A stretch of DNA of 64,000 nt from positions 1,860,001 through 1,924,000 of the forward strand of contig OZ244892.1 of assembly GCA_965221465.1 (NCBI GenBank). Reading direction: 5' to 3'. This document shows positions 9,302 to 17,624 of the stretch, one piece after another; position 1 is the first letter of the stretch, and each line of letters begins with the position of its first letter. A model generated the notes under the pieces. It saw nothing but the letters and a program-made list of their open reading frames with translations, searched no databases and was not told where the DNA came from. Position numbers and translations under genes: made by a program. Source of the stretch: Azophilus sp965221465 (GTDB lineage Bacteria > Pseudomonadota > Gammaproteobacteria > Pseudomonadales > Azotimanducaceae).

Positions 9302-11644
9302 ATGCGCGAATGCGGCAAAAGAACGAAATTCGAGGTGAAGCCCCTGGCGGCGGCCGTGGCCCTGGCCAGCGTGACGCACTTTGCGCAGGCGCAGACAATC
9401 GAGGAAGTGGTGGTCACCGCCACCAAGCGGGACGAGTCGCAACAGGACGTGCCCCTGGCCATCACCGTGCTGACCGGCGAGTTCACCAGATCCGCCAACC
9501 TGAACGACGTCAAGGACCTGGTTTCCTTCACCCCCGGCGTTTCGGGCAACAGCCAGGACAGCTTCATCGATGCCATCAGCATCCGCGGCGTGCGCACCCA
9601 GGATTTCGGCGTCGGCGGCGACCCCTCCGCGGCGTTCTTCAAGAACGACCTTTACGAAGGCCGCAACGGCTCGGCGGTAACCAGCCTCTACGACATGGAC
9701 CGCGCCGAGATACTGCGCGGGCCCCAGGGCTTTCTGTTCGGCCGCAACTCCATCGGCGGCGCGTTCAGCGTGCATACGGCCAAGGCGGAAACCGGCGGCG
9801 AGGCGTCCGGCTACATCGATGTCGACGTGGCGGAACGCGACCACCTCGTCCTCGAGGGGGCGGTCAACGTTCCGCTCGGCGACCAATTCGCCATGCGCAT
9901 TGCGGGCTACAGCTCCCAGGAAGACGGCTTCGTCGAGAACCAATTCGGCGGCGACCGGCTGATCGAACACGACAAGCAGGGGATGCGCTTGTCCACGACC
10001 TGGGACGGCGACCGGTTTACCGTGCAGACCATGGCCGAATACGAAGATCGGGATCAGTCGGGCAGCGTCTACCGAGCCATCCAGGAGGGCGAGATCTGGG
10101 AGACGTTCACCACGGCCGTTGGCGACGTCGAGATCCGCGGCGACATGGACGATGCCGACTCCGACCAGCGGGGCGGCGATGCCGACGATGCCGAAATCCT
10201 CACCTTGGGCCTGAAGGTGGAATACGACTTCGACTTCGCCACCCTGACCTCCAACACCGGCTACAAGGATCACGAGTACTACTACGCCGAGGACTACGAC
10301 GGCACGCCCCTCAGCATCAGCAACTACACCCAGGATCAGGAGGGCGACTACTTCCAGCAGGAATTGCGCCTGACCTCGGCCGACGACGGGTCGCTTTCCT
10401 GGTACGCCGGCGCCTCCTACTACCAGGAAGACATCGATGCCCTGTTCCGCTTTTCCGGCAGCGAGGACATTTTCTGCCAGTACTACGGCTACGCTTACAA
10501 CTACGGCATGACGTTCAGCGGCTGCCCGGATTTGTTCGCATACTACGGCTCCCCGTTCTCGCCAAGCGCAGACGGGCAATTGGTGGAGACCGGCCGCATC
10601 ATTGGCGATTACTCCGGCTGGGCGGCCTACGTCGATCTGACCTACGCCGTCAACGATCGTTGGGACTTCAGCCTTGGCGCCCGCTACAGCGACGACAAGA
10701 AGGATTTCTCCATCGACGTGCCAACCCCCGAGAGCGACCTCGGCCCTTATTGGGCCTACACCTTTTCCACGGACGGCGCCGTTGAGGGCACCGAGAACTG
10801 GACCGACACCCAAATCCGCGTGGTGACCCGATATCAGATCAACGACGACGCCATGGTGTTCGCCAGCTATACCGAGGGCTTCAAATCCGGGGGCTTTGGC
10901 AGCTTCGCCCTGCTGGATGCCGCCGGCAAAGGCGTCGGTGAGGGTTTCACGGACGCCGCCCAGGCCGATGGATTCCGGCCCAACACCTTCGACCCGGAAG
11001 TCACCGACTCCTACGAGATCGGCTACAAGGGCAACCTTGCAGACGGCCGGGCCCAGGTCGCCCTGACCAGTTTCTACTACGAGTATCAAGACCTGCAGGT
11101 CGTGGTGTTCGATGGTGGCGCTTCCGCCGTGGAAAACGTTGGTGAAGTGGAGAGCTGGGGCGTCGAAGGCACCTTGAAAGCGCTGATCGGAGACCATTTC
11201 GACGTCTATCTGGGTATGTCGTACCTCGACTCCGAAGCCACCGGCCTGCAGGGCATTTGCGGCCTGGAGGAAGACCCTGAAGGCTGCGAGGGCTCATCTC
11301 TGTTCTGGGCGCCCGAATGGACCGGCTCCCTGGTGCTGAACGGCTTCCGGCCGCTCGGCAGCGACGGCAGCGAATTGAACGCGACGATGGAGCTGTATTG
11401 GGAATCCAAGCGCGGCGGCGGCTTCGAGGGGCTCGAATCCACTGAAATCGACGCCTTCACCCACCTGACGGCACGAGTCGGCTACGAGGCCGCAAACGAC
11501 TGGGGCGTTGATATCTACGTCGAAAACCTCACCAACGAGGACACCTTCGACGGCCTGAACAACAACGGCGCCGTACTGCCCTCGCACTTCTTCGGCCCCC
11601 TGCGCCCCCGCACGTTCGGCGTCCGGTTCAGCTACCTGTGGTGA
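9302..11644 (+). CDS. TonB-dependent outer-membrane receptor
   Basis: A 780-residue receptor. The ATG at 9302 is preceded by AGAGGTGGA, which favours it over an in-frame GTG nine bases upstream. The signal peptide ends at HFAQAQ and is followed by the TonB-box-like TIEEVVVTATKRDESQQDVPL. The plug contains IRGVRTQDFG and ILRGPQGFLFGRNSIGGAF, and the last strand ends TFGVRFSYLW. The ligand is unknown. It is the second of three complete receptors in this window and is unrelated in detail to the first. Confidence 0.93.
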   Translation: MRECGKRTKFEVKPLAAAVALASVTHFAQAQTIEEVVVTATKRDESQQDVPLAITVLTGEFTRSANLNDVKDLVSFTPGVSGNSQDSFIDAISIRGVRTQDFGVGGDPSAAFFKNDLYEGRNGSAVTSLYDMDRAEILRGPQGFLFGRNSIGGAFSVHTAKAETGGEASGYIDVDVAERDHLVLEGAVNVPLGDQFAMRIAGYSSQEDGFVENQFGGDRLIEHDKQGMRLSTTWDGDRFTVQTMAEYEDRDQSGSVYRAIQEGEIWETFTTAVGDVEIRGDMDDADSDQRGGDADDAEILTLGLKVEYDFDFATLTSNTGYKDHEYYYAEDYDGTPLSISNYTQDQEGDYFQQELRLTSADDGSLSWYAGASYYQEDIDALFRFSGSEDIFCQYYGYAYNYGMTFSGCPDLFAYYGSPFSPSADGQLVETGRIIGDYSGWAAYVDLTYAVNDRWDFSLGARYSDDKKDFSIDVPTPESDLGPYWAYTFSTDGAVEGTENWTDTQIRVVTRYQINDDAMVFASYTEGFKSGGFGSFALLDAAGKGVGEGFTDAAQADGFRPNTFDPEVTDSYEIGYKGNLADGRAQVALTSFYYEYQDLQVVVFDGGASAVENVGEVESWGVEGTLKALIGDHFDVYLGMSYLDSEATGLQGICGLEEDPEGCEGSSLFWAPEWTGSLVLNGFRPLGSDGSELNATMELYWESKRGGGFEGLESTEIDAFTHLTARVGYEAANDWGVDIYVENLTNEDTFDGLNNNGAVLPSHFFGPLRPRTFGVRFSYLW

Positions 11645-11757
11645 GGGCATCGATGACCGGGGAGGACAGCTCGGCCTGATTGCGGATGCTACCGAACAGC
11701 GGCGCCTCACCCGCTACGTCGGCGTGTTTCGTTTCGGGAATGGGGTTCTGGAGCCCG

Positions 11758-12150
11758 TTACGGAACAAGAAACTCGCACTTCGGCCCAGACGCCCGGCTG
11801 AGTTTTCGGTCGAGCGTCAACAGCGGGCATTCGAAGGCTTCGGCCAAGGCGACGTACCAGGCGTCGTAGCAGGTTAGGTTGCCCCGCAACTCCCAAATGC
11901 GCCCGGCAAACGGGGCAAAGGGGAATAGTTCCACATCGAGCCGCAGCAGGTCGTTGTATGCGCCATTGGCCTCGATACGGGAAACGCGGGTCGCCCGCTC
12001 GAGCCTGCGCATGATGTTCGATGCCTCGACCAGCAGAAGCTCGGGTGCAATAAGCTCACCCCGCCCTATCGACTCCTCGGACCAGGATCCGTCGTCCCCG
12101 CCGTCCAGCAAAGCCGCAACCAGTACGGATGCATCGACCACTCGGGTCAT
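11758..12150 (-). CDS. VapC-type PIN-domain toxin
   Basis: A 130-residue PIN-domain ribonuclease. It begins MTRVVDASVLVAALL with the first catalytic Asp, has E-A-S-N-I-M-R-R-L in the middle and ends with Y-D-A-W-Y-V-A-L-A-E and L-L-T-L-D-R-K-L, which carry the remaining acidic residues of the active site. Its ATG overlaps the stop codon of the antitoxin by four bases (ATGA), so the two are translationally coupled. By family it would cut RNA (tRNA or other) when the antitoxin is lost. Confidence 0.88.
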   Translation of the reverse strand: MTRVVDASVLVAALLDGGDDGSWSEESIGRGELIAPELLLVEASNIMRRLERATRVSRIEANGAYNDLLRLDVELFPFAPFAGRIWELRGNLTCYDAWYVALAEAFECPLLTLDRKLSRASGPKCEFLVP

Positions 12151-12383
12151 TTGCGATCAGCGTCACGCGCTTCCAACATGAACGAAGCCGGGACTCGTGA
12201 GCCCGCCGCTTCCTTGCGTCGGCGCACGCTTTGGAGCCAGTCTTCAACGGATGGCCGGGACGCGATGCGCTGAAGTTCCCCACGCAGAAATTCCTGCATG
12301 GATTGACGTCGCTGAGCCGCTCGCACGGCCAGTTCGTCTCGCACCTCTTCAGCCACGCCTCGTATCGTGATTTGCACAGCCAT
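12147..12383 (-). CDS. FitA/VapB-type ribbon-helix-helix antitoxin
   Basis: A 78-residue protein beginning MAVQITIRGVAEEVRDELAV and continuing with RRQSMQEFLRGEL. This is the Arc/FitA-like ribbon-helix-helix pattern (a beta strand with I-R-x-V, then two helices) used for DNA binding and autoregulation. The C-terminal half, rich in W, R and K, would wrap the PIN toxin. It precedes and overlaps the toxin gene by four bases. The 230 bases upstream to the acyl-CoA dehydrogenase contain no other gene. Confidence 0.85.
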   Translation of the reverse strand: MAVQITIRGVAEEVRDELAVRAAQRRQSMQEFLRGELQRIASRPSVEDWLQSVRRRKEAAGSRVPASFMLEARDADRK

Positions 12384-12613
12384 GAAAGCACATTGCCTGC
12401 AACGACAGCATATTGCAAGCAGCATCTTTGGAAGCTCGACCGTCAATTGGAGATCACAAACGGCCTCTGGGCCGAGTTGCCGTGGGTAGCCCTGGGAGCC
12501 CGACCGTCGAATTACTGAAACGGGGCAAGGCTGTCGATCCGCCCGTGCCATCTGCAACCGTCGGGCGATGAAAAACGGGGATGGATGGGCGGCAGTGGCC
12601 GGGACGATTTCTG

Positions 12614-13795
12614 CTACTTCAGCAGTTCCTCGGCAACGATCACCTGACGGATCTGGTTGGTGCCGGCGCCGATCTCCATCAGCTTGCCTACCCGGTAGAG
12701 CCGGTTGATTTCCAGATCGAGGATGTAACCGGCGCCGCCGTGCACCTGCACGCCGTTGTCGACGATGCGCATGAGTGCCCGACCCGCGTGCAGCATGACG
12801 GCCGAGGTGCGCATGTGCGCCTCGCCACGGCCGCCGCCACCGATTTCGAGATCCGCGACTTCCTTCGCCATCTGATAGCCGAAGGCGCGCATCGACTGCA
12901 GGTCGGTGTACATGTCGGCCAGGAGCCCCTGCACCAACTGGAAGCGGCCGATCGGCTGCCCGAATTGCTTGCGGTCTTTGGCGTAGTCGAGCGTGATGTC
13001 CAGCGCCCGCTGGGCAACGCCGATCATGTGAAAGCAGAGGATCACCCGCTCCATGTTGAGGCCGCTCATGACGACCCCTACCCCGCCGTCGGCGCCACCG
13101 ATGACGTTGCCGGCCGGGACGCGGCAATCGTCGAACACCAGTTCGGCCGTGGGAATGCCGCGCCACCCCATCTTGTCGAGGTGCTGCGCCACCTGGAAAC
13201 CGGGCGTCGCGGTCTCGAATGCGAACGCCGATACACCCTTCGGGCCCCGTTCCGGGGTGGTCCTGGCATATAGCAGGACGATATCCGCCACCGGCCCCAG
13301 GGAAATGAACATCTTGCGGCCGTTGATGACGAATTCGTCGCCGTCCTGAACGGCCCGGGTCTCCATGGAACCCAGTGCATCCGAGCCCGCCCCCGGCTCG
13401 GTCAGGCCCAGCGCGCCGATGAGGGTGCCGTCGCAGAATCCGGGCAGGTAGCGCGCTTTCAGGGCGTCATCGGCGTTGCGCACGATGTTGTGCAGGCAGA
13501 CGCTCTCGCTGCCCATCCAGGCAGCGCCAAAGCTGGCGTTCCAGTAGGACATGGCCTCGGTAATCAGGCACTGCTCGATGAAACCGAGCCCCTGGCCCCC
13601 GTATTGCTCGGGTACGGACGTGCCGAGCAGCCCGATCTCGTGCAGCGAGCGAAACTGCTCTTCAGGAAACCAGTCGTCGCGATCCATTCGACCGCAGAGC
13701 GGGTACAACTGCTCACGGCTGTAACGGTACACCATGTCGTAGATCTGCTGGTGCTCTTCGGAATAGCCGAATCTGGCTAGATCGGGCACGGTCAT
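12614..13795 (-). CDS. isovaleryl-type acyl-CoA dehydrogenase
   Basis: An acyl-CoA dehydrogenase of about 393 residues that oxidises acyl-CoA to enoyl-CoA with FAD. It has LTEPGAGSD and the YAKDRKQFGQPIGRFQLVQ flavin-binding helix. The catalytic base appears to be the Glu in SGLNMER (about residue 249 from this start). The C-terminal position used by medium-chain enzymes is Ala instead (EIGAGTNQIRQ). That combination is the hallmark of isovaleryl-CoA dehydrogenases and suggests a branched short-chain substrate. The ATG giving MTVPDLARFG is preferred; a TTG ten codons upstream is possible. The region upstream, up to 14362, contains repeats and no gene. Confidence 0.87.
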   Translation of the reverse strand: MTVPDLARFGYSEEHQQIYDMVYRYSREQLYPLCGRMDRDDWFPEEQFRSLHEIGLLGTSVPEQYGGQGLGFIEQCLITEAMSYWNASFGAAWMGSESVCLHNIVRNADDALKARYLPGFCDGTLIGALGLTEPGAGSDALGSMETRAVQDGDEFVINGRKMFISLGPVADIVLLYARTTPERGPKGVSAFAFETATPGFQVAQHLDKMGWRGIPTAELVFDDCRVPAGNVIGGADGGVGVVMSGLNMERVILCFHMIGVAQRALDITLDYAKDRKQFGQPIGRFQLVQGLLADMYTDLQSMRAFGYQMAKEVADLEIGGGGRGEAHMRTSAVMLHAGRALMRIVDNGVQVHGGAGYILDLEINRLYRVGKLMEIGAGTNQIRQVIVAEELLK

Positions 13796-13894
13796 GAGGG
13801 CATTCTCGATGGGGTTGTTGGCCAAGTCTCGTCAAATCGGGCAGCCGGCGTTTCCCCTTTGCACCGGGAACCTCAGCCAACTCCTCGACCTCGA

Positions 13895-13937
13895 GCCCGC
13901 ATCCGTCACCAACTTCCTGCTGCGGACACCGATGCAC
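13895..13937 (-). repeat. repeat family B, copy B1 (half unit)
   Basis: This 43-base block contains GCATCCGTCACCAACTT followed by CCTGCTGCGGAC, the reverse complement of the right half of the complete family B units at 23574 and 45491. It lies between the acyl-CoA dehydrogenase start and repeat A1. The left half of the palindrome is missing. Confidence 0.75.
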
Positions 13938-13961
13938 GCGCGTAAGCGCGGCCGCGTTTTC

Positions 13962-14096
13962 CATACGCGAGTTCCGAATGCGGCGCGCCGGGACGACGAC
14001 GCGCAAGGAACACCTGACAACCGCTGGGAGAGAACCGGATCGAAGCAACGGTTCCCCATGTTAACGAATTCAATAAAATCGATCGCTTGGAAAAAG
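13962..14096 (+). repeat. repeat family A, copy A1 (hairpin deleted)
   Basis: This copy has the left flank of family A (a CGGCGCGCCGGGACGACGAC core, then the GACAACCGCTGGGAGAGAACC stretch in part) and its right flank (GTTAACGAATTCAATAAAAT, then CGCTTGGAAAAA). The whole hairpin between them is gone. The junction joins the first ACCGG of the left arm to the GCCGG just after the right arm, so the loss probably occurred between these short matches. Confidence 0.85.
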
Positions 14097-14362
14097 CAGA
14101 CCAGTCGAAAGCTACAGATCGATACTCAGTTGAAGTGGCCGACATTTCAAATAGCTCATATCTGAAAATACCATAGGCCAATTTCACCTCGGAGCGTTAA
14201 GGTGTGCTCGATGCAAGGCTTCTGCGCAGTTCGTGCTAACCGCAAAGCCAATCGATCCAACAAGCGAGTGAGCCAGTCAACCATTTGATTGACGAGTCAG
14301 TTTGACTCGGCCGCCAGTTTTTCCGCGGTTTCCGCCGGTGCTCCGTTGCAACAGGGGAAGAC

Positions 14363-14986
14363 ATGCACAAGGCAATCGAACACATTCACGAACACGCGCA
14401 GGTCCTTCGCGACACGCACGTTGCCAGCGACGAGCTTGGCCTATTGGCAGAGCCGGCCCGGGCGGTGCTGGAACGGTCGGGCGGCATGCGGCTGCTGCAG
14501 GCCAAGAGCCACGGTGGATTCGAGGCGTCGCCCACGGACTTCCTCGCCTGGGTGCGCGCCGCGGCGCAGCACAACCCCTCCGCCGGGTGGGTTGCGGGAG
14601 TCGTCGGCAAGAACGACCCCTATCAGCAGGAAGCGCTTGCGGAAGTCGAGTCGGACCTGGCTGCGGGCATCGCCCACATCGATCTGATGCTGATGCAATG
14701 GATGGACCAACTGCACGGCGCGCCGAATGCCCAACCGATCAGCAAAGCGCAGCGGCTGGAGTTTCGCCGCAATCAGGTGCGCGCCGTCCAGCGGGTTCTG
14801 TTCGGCATCGACAAGCTGATGGCGAGGGCCGGCTCCGCCGCCATCTGGTCAACCCGGCCCCTCGAACGCTACTGGCGGGATCTCAGAACGGCCGGCACCC
14901 ACATCTGCGACACGCCCGACGTGGTGTACCGAGCCTGGGCGGACCATGAATTCAAAACCGGAATCCAGCACTTTCTACTGCACTAA
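14363..14986 (+). CDS. HsaA-like acyl-CoA-dehydrogenase-fold oxygenase with a large internal deletion
   Basis: A 207-residue protein whose two ends both match flavin-dependent monooxygenases of the HsaA/acyl-CoA dehydrogenase fold, which are normally near 390 residues. Residues 1-82 match the N-terminal helical domain (an SGGMRLL stretch, then AAAQHNPSAGWVAGVVG). Residues 83-207 match the C-terminal four-helix domain (RRNQVRAVQRV...SAAIWSTRPLERYWRDL). The middle beta domain and flavin-binding part, about 170-180 residues, are missing, but the frame is kept. It is therefore probably inactive as an oxygenase, or a decaying gene. It precedes an extradiol dioxygenase by 16 bases, as hsaA and hsaC belong to one pathway in steroid degraders. 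Confidence 0.7.
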   Translation: MHKAIEHIHEHAQVLRDTHVASDELGLLAEPARAVLERSGGMRLLQAKSHGGFEASPTDFLAWVRAAAQHNPSAGWVAGVVGKNDPYQQEALAEVESDLAAGIAHIDLMLMQWMDQLHGAPNAQPISKAQRLEFRRNQVRAVQRVLFGIDKLMARAGSAAIWSTRPLERYWRDLRTAGTHICDTPDVVYRAWADHEFKTGIQHFLLH

Positions 14987-15002
14987 CGGGAGAGCGCACA
15001 CC

Positions 15003-15905
15003 ATGATCAAGTCACTTGGCTACGTTTGTTTTTCGTCACCCGACGCAGACTCCTGGAGAGCGTTCGGCCCCGACATACTTGGCCTCGACGTTGCTTCGTC
15101 GCCCGACGAAGCGGTTGTGCGGCTGAGAGTCGACGAAGCCGCCTGGCGCATCGCCATCACGCCCGGCGAAACCAATGACATCGAGTGCATCGGCTGGGAC
15201 GTGGGCAGCGAAGCCTTGTTGGCGGCGGCGGCAAAACGCCTTGCAGACCATGGCACCGAGGTGCAGTTTGGCGATGAGCGTCTGGCCGCAGCCAGAAACG
15301 TCGCAGGAATTGCCTGGTTCATCGACCCTTTTGGCTTCCGTCACGAGCTGACCTTTGGCCAAGGCGCTGGCGCGGAGCCGTTCGAGCCCCGGCACGGCAT
15401 CTCCGGATTTGTCACCGGAGAGCAGGGCCTGGGCCACATGGTACTGATGATTCCGGACCTCGAGGCAGCAACCGGCTTCTACGTCAACGTGCTTGGCTTC
15501 AGGCACTCCGACGACATCGAAGCGGGCATCAAGGTGCGATTCCTGCACTGCAATCCCCGCCACCACACCGTGGCGATTTCCGAAGTGCCAGGCCACCGGG
15601 GCGTGCACCACCTGATGCTGGAAGTGAACCACATGGACGATGTGGGCCGCGCCTACGACCGGGCGAATGCCGCCGGCCTACCCCTGGCAATGACGCTTGG
15701 CCGGCACCCCAACGACGGGATGACCTCGTTCTACGTGCGCTCGCCTTCCGGTTTCGAAATCGAGTACGGCACCGGCGGTCGCCGGCTGGACATGGACGAA
15801 GAGGCGCCAGCAGGTCACTACGATGCAACGAGCATCTGGGGCCACAAGGGGCCCGCCGAGCCACTGCACCCAGGCATGCTGCATTCCCTCGAGGCAAGGA
15901 AGTGA
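15003..15905 (+). CDS. extradiol ring-cleavage dioxygenase (BphC/HsaC-like, VOC fold)
   Basis: A 300-residue type I extradiol dioxygenase made of two vicinal-oxygen-chelate modules; the C-terminal one holds the iron. The Fe(II) ligands are visible: His145 in GLGHMVL, a His at 202/203 in VHHLMLEV, and Glu254 in SGFEIEYG. The second-shell stretch FYVRSPSG also matches. Enzymes of this family cut catechols between C-OH and the neighbouring carbon (biphenyl, steroid or similar). The start at 15003 has GGGAGAG a little far upstream. It forms a likely operon with the truncated HsaA-like gene. The family is clear; the exact substrate is not. Confidence 0.88.
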   Translation: MIKSLGYVCFSSPDADSWRAFGPDILGLDVASSPDEAVVRLRVDEAAWRIAITPGETNDIECIGWDVGSEALLAAAAKRLADHGTEVQFGDERLAAARNVAGIAWFIDPFGFRHELTFGQGAGAEPFEPRHGISGFVTGEQGLGHMVLMIPDLEAATGFYVNVLGFRHSDDIEAGIKVRFLHCNPRHHTVAISEVPGHRGVHHLMLEVNHMDDVGRAYDRANAAGLPLAMTLGRHPNDGMTSFYVRSPSGFEIEYGTGGRRLDMDEEAPAGHYDATSIWGHKGPAEPLHPGMLHSLEARK

Positions 15906-16044
15906 GCCGCGACGACCGGTTCCAGCCCGTCTGCTCATCGGCATTTCGGCAAACTCGAACGGCATGCCTCATACCGCACGACGGTCCGGTCGAAAAAGTT
16001 CAAACCTGACTCGAAGCGAGACTGGCCGGGCTGGCAATATCCTC

Positions 16045-16488
16045 CTAATCGGCTACGGGTGCGAGGGGATAGTGGCAGGACAAACCAGGGAACCTCCTGA
16101 AGTCGTGATCGGCGGTATGCACTTCTGCTCGATGCACGATTGCGAGCGCTGCGATCTGCGCGTCGGTGACAAGATCGCCTGCTGATGTGCCAGCGGCAGC
16201 GAGCAATTCGACAACTTGGCGTACATGGTCTTCTCCCGGTAGCAGGAGGCGCGTCACGGGGTGGGCGATCCACTCGGCCACCAAGTCGGCTGCGACTTCA
16301 AGCGACAGCGGTTCTCGAAAAGCGCGCCGGTTCGTGCCGATCCTCAAGAAGGCGAATAGAACGGGCTGACAGAGCCCCACTGAAACAGTGCCACCCAGGC
16401 AGCTCGCCCACCACCGGGCTGCAGCCTCATTGAACGGGCTGGCAGAATCGACCGAGTAAAGCAAGAGATTCGCATCAGGGACAATCAT
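16045..16488 (-). CDS. VapC-type PIN-domain toxin
   Basis: A 147-residue PIN-domain protein beginning MIVPDANLLLYSVDSASPFN (first catalytic Asp) and ending with L-V-T-D-A-Q-I-A-A-L-A and H-T-A-D-H-D-F-R-R-F, which supply the other acidic residues. Its start overlaps the preceding antitoxin stop by four bases (ATGA). It is not closely similar to the PIN protein at 11758, so this is an independent toxin-antitoxin locus. Confidence 0.87.
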   Translation of the reverse strand: MIVPDANLLLYSVDSASPFNEAAARWWASCLGGTVSVGLCQPVLFAFLRIGTNRRAFREPLSLEVAADLVAEWIAHPVTRLLLPGEDHVRQVVELLAAAGTSAGDLVTDAQIAALAIVHRAEVHTADHDFRRFPGLSCHYPLAPVAD

Positions 16489-16772
16489 GTGGCGCTGGAG
16501 TGCTCGTCGATTAAACGGCGAGTCACCCCAAGAAACCCTTCGGCATCCAATTCCGCCTCCAAGGCGGACAGTTTCCCGGCGTCATATCCAGCCCTGAGGC
16601 GCATGGGATACGTCCGTTGAACGAATGGCGGCCGTTCCGAGCCACCGGCCATTCCGGCAAGCCCCTGCCGTACGGCATCGTTCAACGCTTGCTTGAAGGT
16701 TTGCCCCCGTTGCCGCATGGCATCCCGAAGCAACGACTCCGTATCGGCATCGAGTGTCACTGTGGTTCGCAT
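16485..16772 (-). CDS. CopG/VapB-type ribbon-helix-helix antitoxin
   Basis: A 95-residue protein. It begins MRTTVTLDADTESLLRDAMR, a textbook ribbon-helix-helix start, and continues with RGQTFKQALNDAVRQGL. The C-terminal half is the likely toxin-binding region. Two further in-frame ATG codons lie up to 12 codons upstream (MPPMRTTV); the inner one is chosen because the fold begins there. It overlaps the toxin gene by four bases. Confidence 0.82.
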   Translation of the reverse strand: MRTTVTLDADTESLLRDAMRQRGQTFKQALNDAVRQGLAGMAGGSERPPFVQRTYPMRLRAGYDAGKLSALEAELDAEGFLGVTRRLIDEHSSAT

Positions 16773-16842
16773 GGGTGGCATATTGATGCCCGAATTCCAT
16801 GCTGTCAATGCATCATGAGCATCGGTGTTGGCAACAAAACAG

Positions 16843-17301
16843 TCAATCCCAATAGCGGTTGATGAAGGTGGCCACGGCGGCGGGCTTTGCCGTCTCGGCG
16901 AAAGAGAACGAGATTCCGTAGTGCACCTCGATGCCGCTGTCCCGATCGAGCACCTTCTCGACGGTGGCGCGGCAACGGATGTGCGAGCCCACCGTCACCG
17001 GCTCGAGAATGCGGATGCCATCGATGCCCTTGACGATCATTCGTGGGAGATTGATTTCCATGACCTGCCAGAACAGCGACGGGAACAGCGCCGGCAGGTA
17101 CAGCCCCGGTGCAATCAGGGCGCCGAACGGGGACTCCTTGCAACGCTGCTCGTCCCAGTGAATCCACTCCTCGTTGCCGGTGCCGCGGCAGAACTGCTGA
17201 ATGCCTTCGGCCGTGATCATGATCGGGTCGGAATCGACGATGCGCCGTCCCTGCAGCCGGCGGAAGTCGTCGCAACGGTCGATGACAATCTTCTCACTCA
17301 T
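16843..17301 (-). CDS. MaoC-like hot-dog dehydratase
   Basis: A 152-residue single hot-dog domain of the MaoC/(R)-hydratase family, which hydrates enoyl-CoA or a related thioester. The segment ITAEGIQQFCRGTGNEEWIHWD carries the expected pattern (T-x-x-x-I-x-x-F-A-x-x-x-x-D-x-x-x-I-H), although the usual catalytic Asp is Gly-Asn-Glu here. The motifs FGALIAPGLYLPALFPSL and VGSHIRCRATVEKV follow. The start giving MSEKIVIDRCDD fits the family better than upstream codons. It faces the PaaA-like gene across about 320 bases that contain repeat B2. Confidence 0.78.
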   Translation of the reverse strand: MSEKIVIDRCDDFRRLQGRRIVDSDPIMITAEGIQQFCRGTGNEEWIHWDEQRCKESPFGALIAPGLYLPALFPSLFWQVMEINLPRMIVKGIDGIRILEPVTVGSHIRCRATVEKVLDRDSGIEVHYGISFSFAETAKPAAVATFINRYWD

Positions 17302-17410
17302 TGTCGGCCCCATCCGCATGGAAAGCGCCCGATGCCGCAGGCCAGACGATTGCTGCATGCTTCATGCCCGTTCAAACCGCGGGAGCCACGGCCGGTGCGT
17401 CTGCTTCTAG

Positions 17411-17481
17411 CTCGCATCTGTCACCAACTTCCTGCTGCGGACGCCGGCGCCCTCGCGACGTAAGTTGGTGAAGGATGCGAG
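17411..17481. repeat. repeat family B, copy B2 (compact palindrome)
   Basis: A 71-base inverted repeat. The left arm at 17411-17430 (CTCGCATCTGTCACCAACTT) matches the reverse complement of 17462-17481 at 18 of 20 bases. The inner part has the family B CCTGCTGCGGACGCC segment but is shorter than the full unit. It lies between the divergent MaoC-like and PaaA-like genes. Confidence 0.8.
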
Positions 17482-17624
17482 CCAACCCAAACGCAGCAGG
17501 TCCGGTGCCGATTCGACGGGCGCTTTGCCCGTTGCGACCTTGACGCCATTTTGACCAATACCTAATATCGACTGCCGAGGTGCGGTGATTATCGTCTAAC
17601 TCATTGAATAATGGAATAAATTCC

